Origin: an uncultured Clostridia bacterium
Lineage (GTDB): Bacteria > Bacillota > Clostridia > Christensenellales > Aristaeellaceae
NCBI GenBank assembly: GCA_934615145.1
Contig: CAKTTM010000132.1
Span: 1-5,648 of the forward strand
DNA length: 5,648 nucleotides
Direction of reading: 5' to 3'
In this document: in pieces, positions 4,609 to 5,648 of the stretch
Layout of the letters: every line of letters starts with the position of its first letter
How positions within the stretch are numbered: the stretch's first letter is position 1
Notes under the pieces: model-generated
The model's input: the letters and a program-made list of their open reading frames with translations, nothing else
The model's database searches: none
What the model was told of the DNA's origin: nothing
Program-made: the position numbers and the translations under genes

Positions 4609-5516
4609 TCAGCCGCCCATGGCCACAGAAGGATCGCTTGCGTCGCAGTATGATGTTTATGAACGCACAGCGACCTGGGTTAATCAGAGACGCTTACATT
4701 TATGGCAGCGACAGTATCATCCTTGATCTTGAGGATGCCGTAGCTGAGAACCAGAAGGATGCGGCACGGTTTTCCCTGTACTTTGCGCTGAAACATATCG
4801 ATTATGGCAGCACAGAAGTGATTGTACGTATCAACGGCTTGGATACACCGCACTGGCAGGAGGACATTCGCTGTGTTGTTGCAGGCGGGGCAGATGGGAT
4901 TCGTATCGCCAAGTGTGAGCGTGCACAGGATGTTCACGATGTGGAGGAAAAGGTGCTGCAGGCTGAGCGTGAGTTCGGGGTTCCAGAAGGGCGTACCTTG
5001 TTGATGGCAGCGTTAGAAAGTCCGCGCGGCATCCTGAATGCCGAAGAAATCTGCATGGCTTCACCCCGCCTGTTTGGGGTTGCTATCTCAGGAGGCGACT
5101 TCCGCAAGAGCATGCATGTGCAAATCACCGATAATGGCATTGAAATGCAAGCTGCCAGAGGTCATATGTTGCTGGCAGCCCGAGCAGCGGGGGTTCAATG
5201 CTTTGACACCATGTGGCCTAACATAGACGACATGGAGGGTTTCCAGGCAGAGGTAAGGCAAAACCGAAAGATGGGATTTGATGGTAAGAGCATCGTCAGT
5301 CCCAGGCAGATAAGGTATGTACATGAAGTGTTTGCACCCACGCCACAGGAGATAGCTTACGCTGAGAAGCTAGTGCGTTCCTTCAATGAACAAAAGGATG
5401 CAGGGGTCGGTGTCTATACGGTTGACGGCAAGATGGTCGATATCCCGTTCTTTGAGGATGCCCGCCGGGTGATCGCGCTAGCGAAGGCATGCCATGTCTA
5501 CTACGGCGATTTGTGA
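4605..5516 (+). CDS. citE: Citrate lyase beta subunit (citryl-ACP oxaloacetate-lyase)
   Basis: A 303-residue TIM-barrel protein of the HpcH/CitE family; E. coli CitE is about 302. It splits citryl-ACP to oxaloacetate and acetyl-ACP with the help of Mg2+. Visible family elements in order: RRSMMF near the start, ILDLEDAV (39-46), VRINGLD (74-80) with R75, AALESPRGI with E138, GGDF with D165, and GFDGKSIVSPRQI (224-236). E138 and D165 fit the two metal-binding acids. The conserved tail includes VYTVDGKMVD. Where enterobacterial CitE has GAED and RLPK, this one has SGGDF and RIAK, which resembles clostridial CitE to my recollection. The start is ATG 4605 because GGGGAGGG (4589-4596) lies 8 nt upstream and the codon overlaps the citD stop (ATGA). 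A citF ribosome binding site begins within its own stop codon. Confidence 0.95.
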   Translation: MISRPWPQKDRLRRSMMFMNAQRPGLIRDAYIYGSDSIILDLEDAVAENQKDAARFSLYFALKHIDYGSTEVIVRINGLDTPHWQEDIRCVVAGGADGIRIAKCERAQDVHDVEEKVLQAEREFGVPEGRTLLMAALESPRGILNAEEICMASPRLFGVAISGGDFRKSMHVQITDNGIEMQAARGHMLLAARAAGVQCFDTMWPNIDDMEGFQAEVRQNRKMGFDGKSIVSPRQIRYVHEVFAPTPQEIAYAEKLVRSFNEQKDAGVGVYTVDGKMVDIPFFEDARRVIALAKACHVYYGDL

Positions 5517-5530
5517 AGGAGAAAACAGCA

Positions 5531-5648
5531 GTGATAAACGCAGTAGGCCGGGATATTCCAATCAATGTATGGCCTGAAGGTACACATGTGTATCAAGGTA
5601 AGCACTACACCGAGGGCTCGACCATCAGCAAGTCAGCTCCTACCCCGG
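5531..5648 (+). CDS. citF: Citrate lyase alpha subunit, N-terminal 39 codons (3' end outside window)
   Basis: A GTG start at 5531 follows GAAGGAG (5515-5521) by 9 nt and begins 14 nt after the citE stop. The frame stays open to the window edge. The N-terminus INAVGRDIP matches the NAVGR(E/D)IP opening common in Firmicute CitF, after which a KHYTEGS segment is seen. CitF is the citrate:acetyl-ACP transferase, which swaps acetate for citrate on the CitD prosthetic group. Its position immediately after citD and citE in the same operon supports the call more than the short peptide does. The catalytic part is not in the window. Confidence 0.85.
   Translation, partial: MINAVGRDIPINVWPEGTHVYQGKHYTEGSTISKSAPTP

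Noticed and set aside
1..5648. CRISPR array, tRNA, rRNA, integrase, toxin-antitoxin or phage defence genes
   Set aside because: No regularly spaced repeats, tRNA-like cloverleaf, or recognisable proteins of these kinds were seen on either strand.

Overview
The window looks like a chromosomal fragment from a fairly GC-rich anaerobic Firmicute, probably a gut-type member of the Clostridia. The grounds are purine-rich AGGAG/GGGAGG ribosome binding sites ahead of almost every gene, a biotin ligase without a DNA-binding domain, a solute-binding protein with a coiled-coil insertion, and a citrate lyase cluster in the order citD-citE-citF with a clostridial-looking CitE. The species cannot be named from the sequence.

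Bases 1-876 hold the C-terminal part of a probable extracellular solute-binding protein of an ABC transporter. Bases 1141-1401 encode a small CPAC thioredoxin/glutaredoxin-fold protein. A perfect-stem terminator separates it from a convergent birA (biotin-protein ligase, minus strand, 1443-2195). Bases 2529-3245 encode a short-chain dehydrogenase/reductase of the FabG type. This half is very GC-rich; sampled lines run at about 73-75% G+C.

Two copies of one non-coding repeat (958-1117, 160 bp; 2231-2503, 273 bp) lie in the same orientation. One ends 23 nt before the thioredoxin-like gene and the other 25 nt before fabG. They share terminal inverted repeats (ATACTGAAC/GTTCAGTAT) with TA at each end, and about 93% identity over the aligned parts. 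Copy 2 carries about 113 bp of extra, hairpin-forming sequence in the middle. Each copy can fold into one long nested hairpin, and the pairing survives the differences between copies. This is the least explained part of the window: it could be a MITE-like mobile element, a structured leader RNA, or a mobile element reused as a leader.

At about base 3245 the composition drops towards 50% G+C. A citrate fermentation locus follows: a LysR-type regulator on the minus strand (3250-4122), a divergent control region with a recognisable promoter and a T-N11-A dyad, then citD (acyl carrier protein, 4306-4608), citE (citryl lyase subunit, 4605-5516, overlapping citD by ATGA) and the first 39 codons of citF (from 5531). 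CitD, CitE and CitF together make citrate lyase, which cleaves citrate to acetate and oxaloacetate. The LysR protein is the obvious candidate regulator. The composition step suggests that this locus has a different history from its left-hand neighbours.
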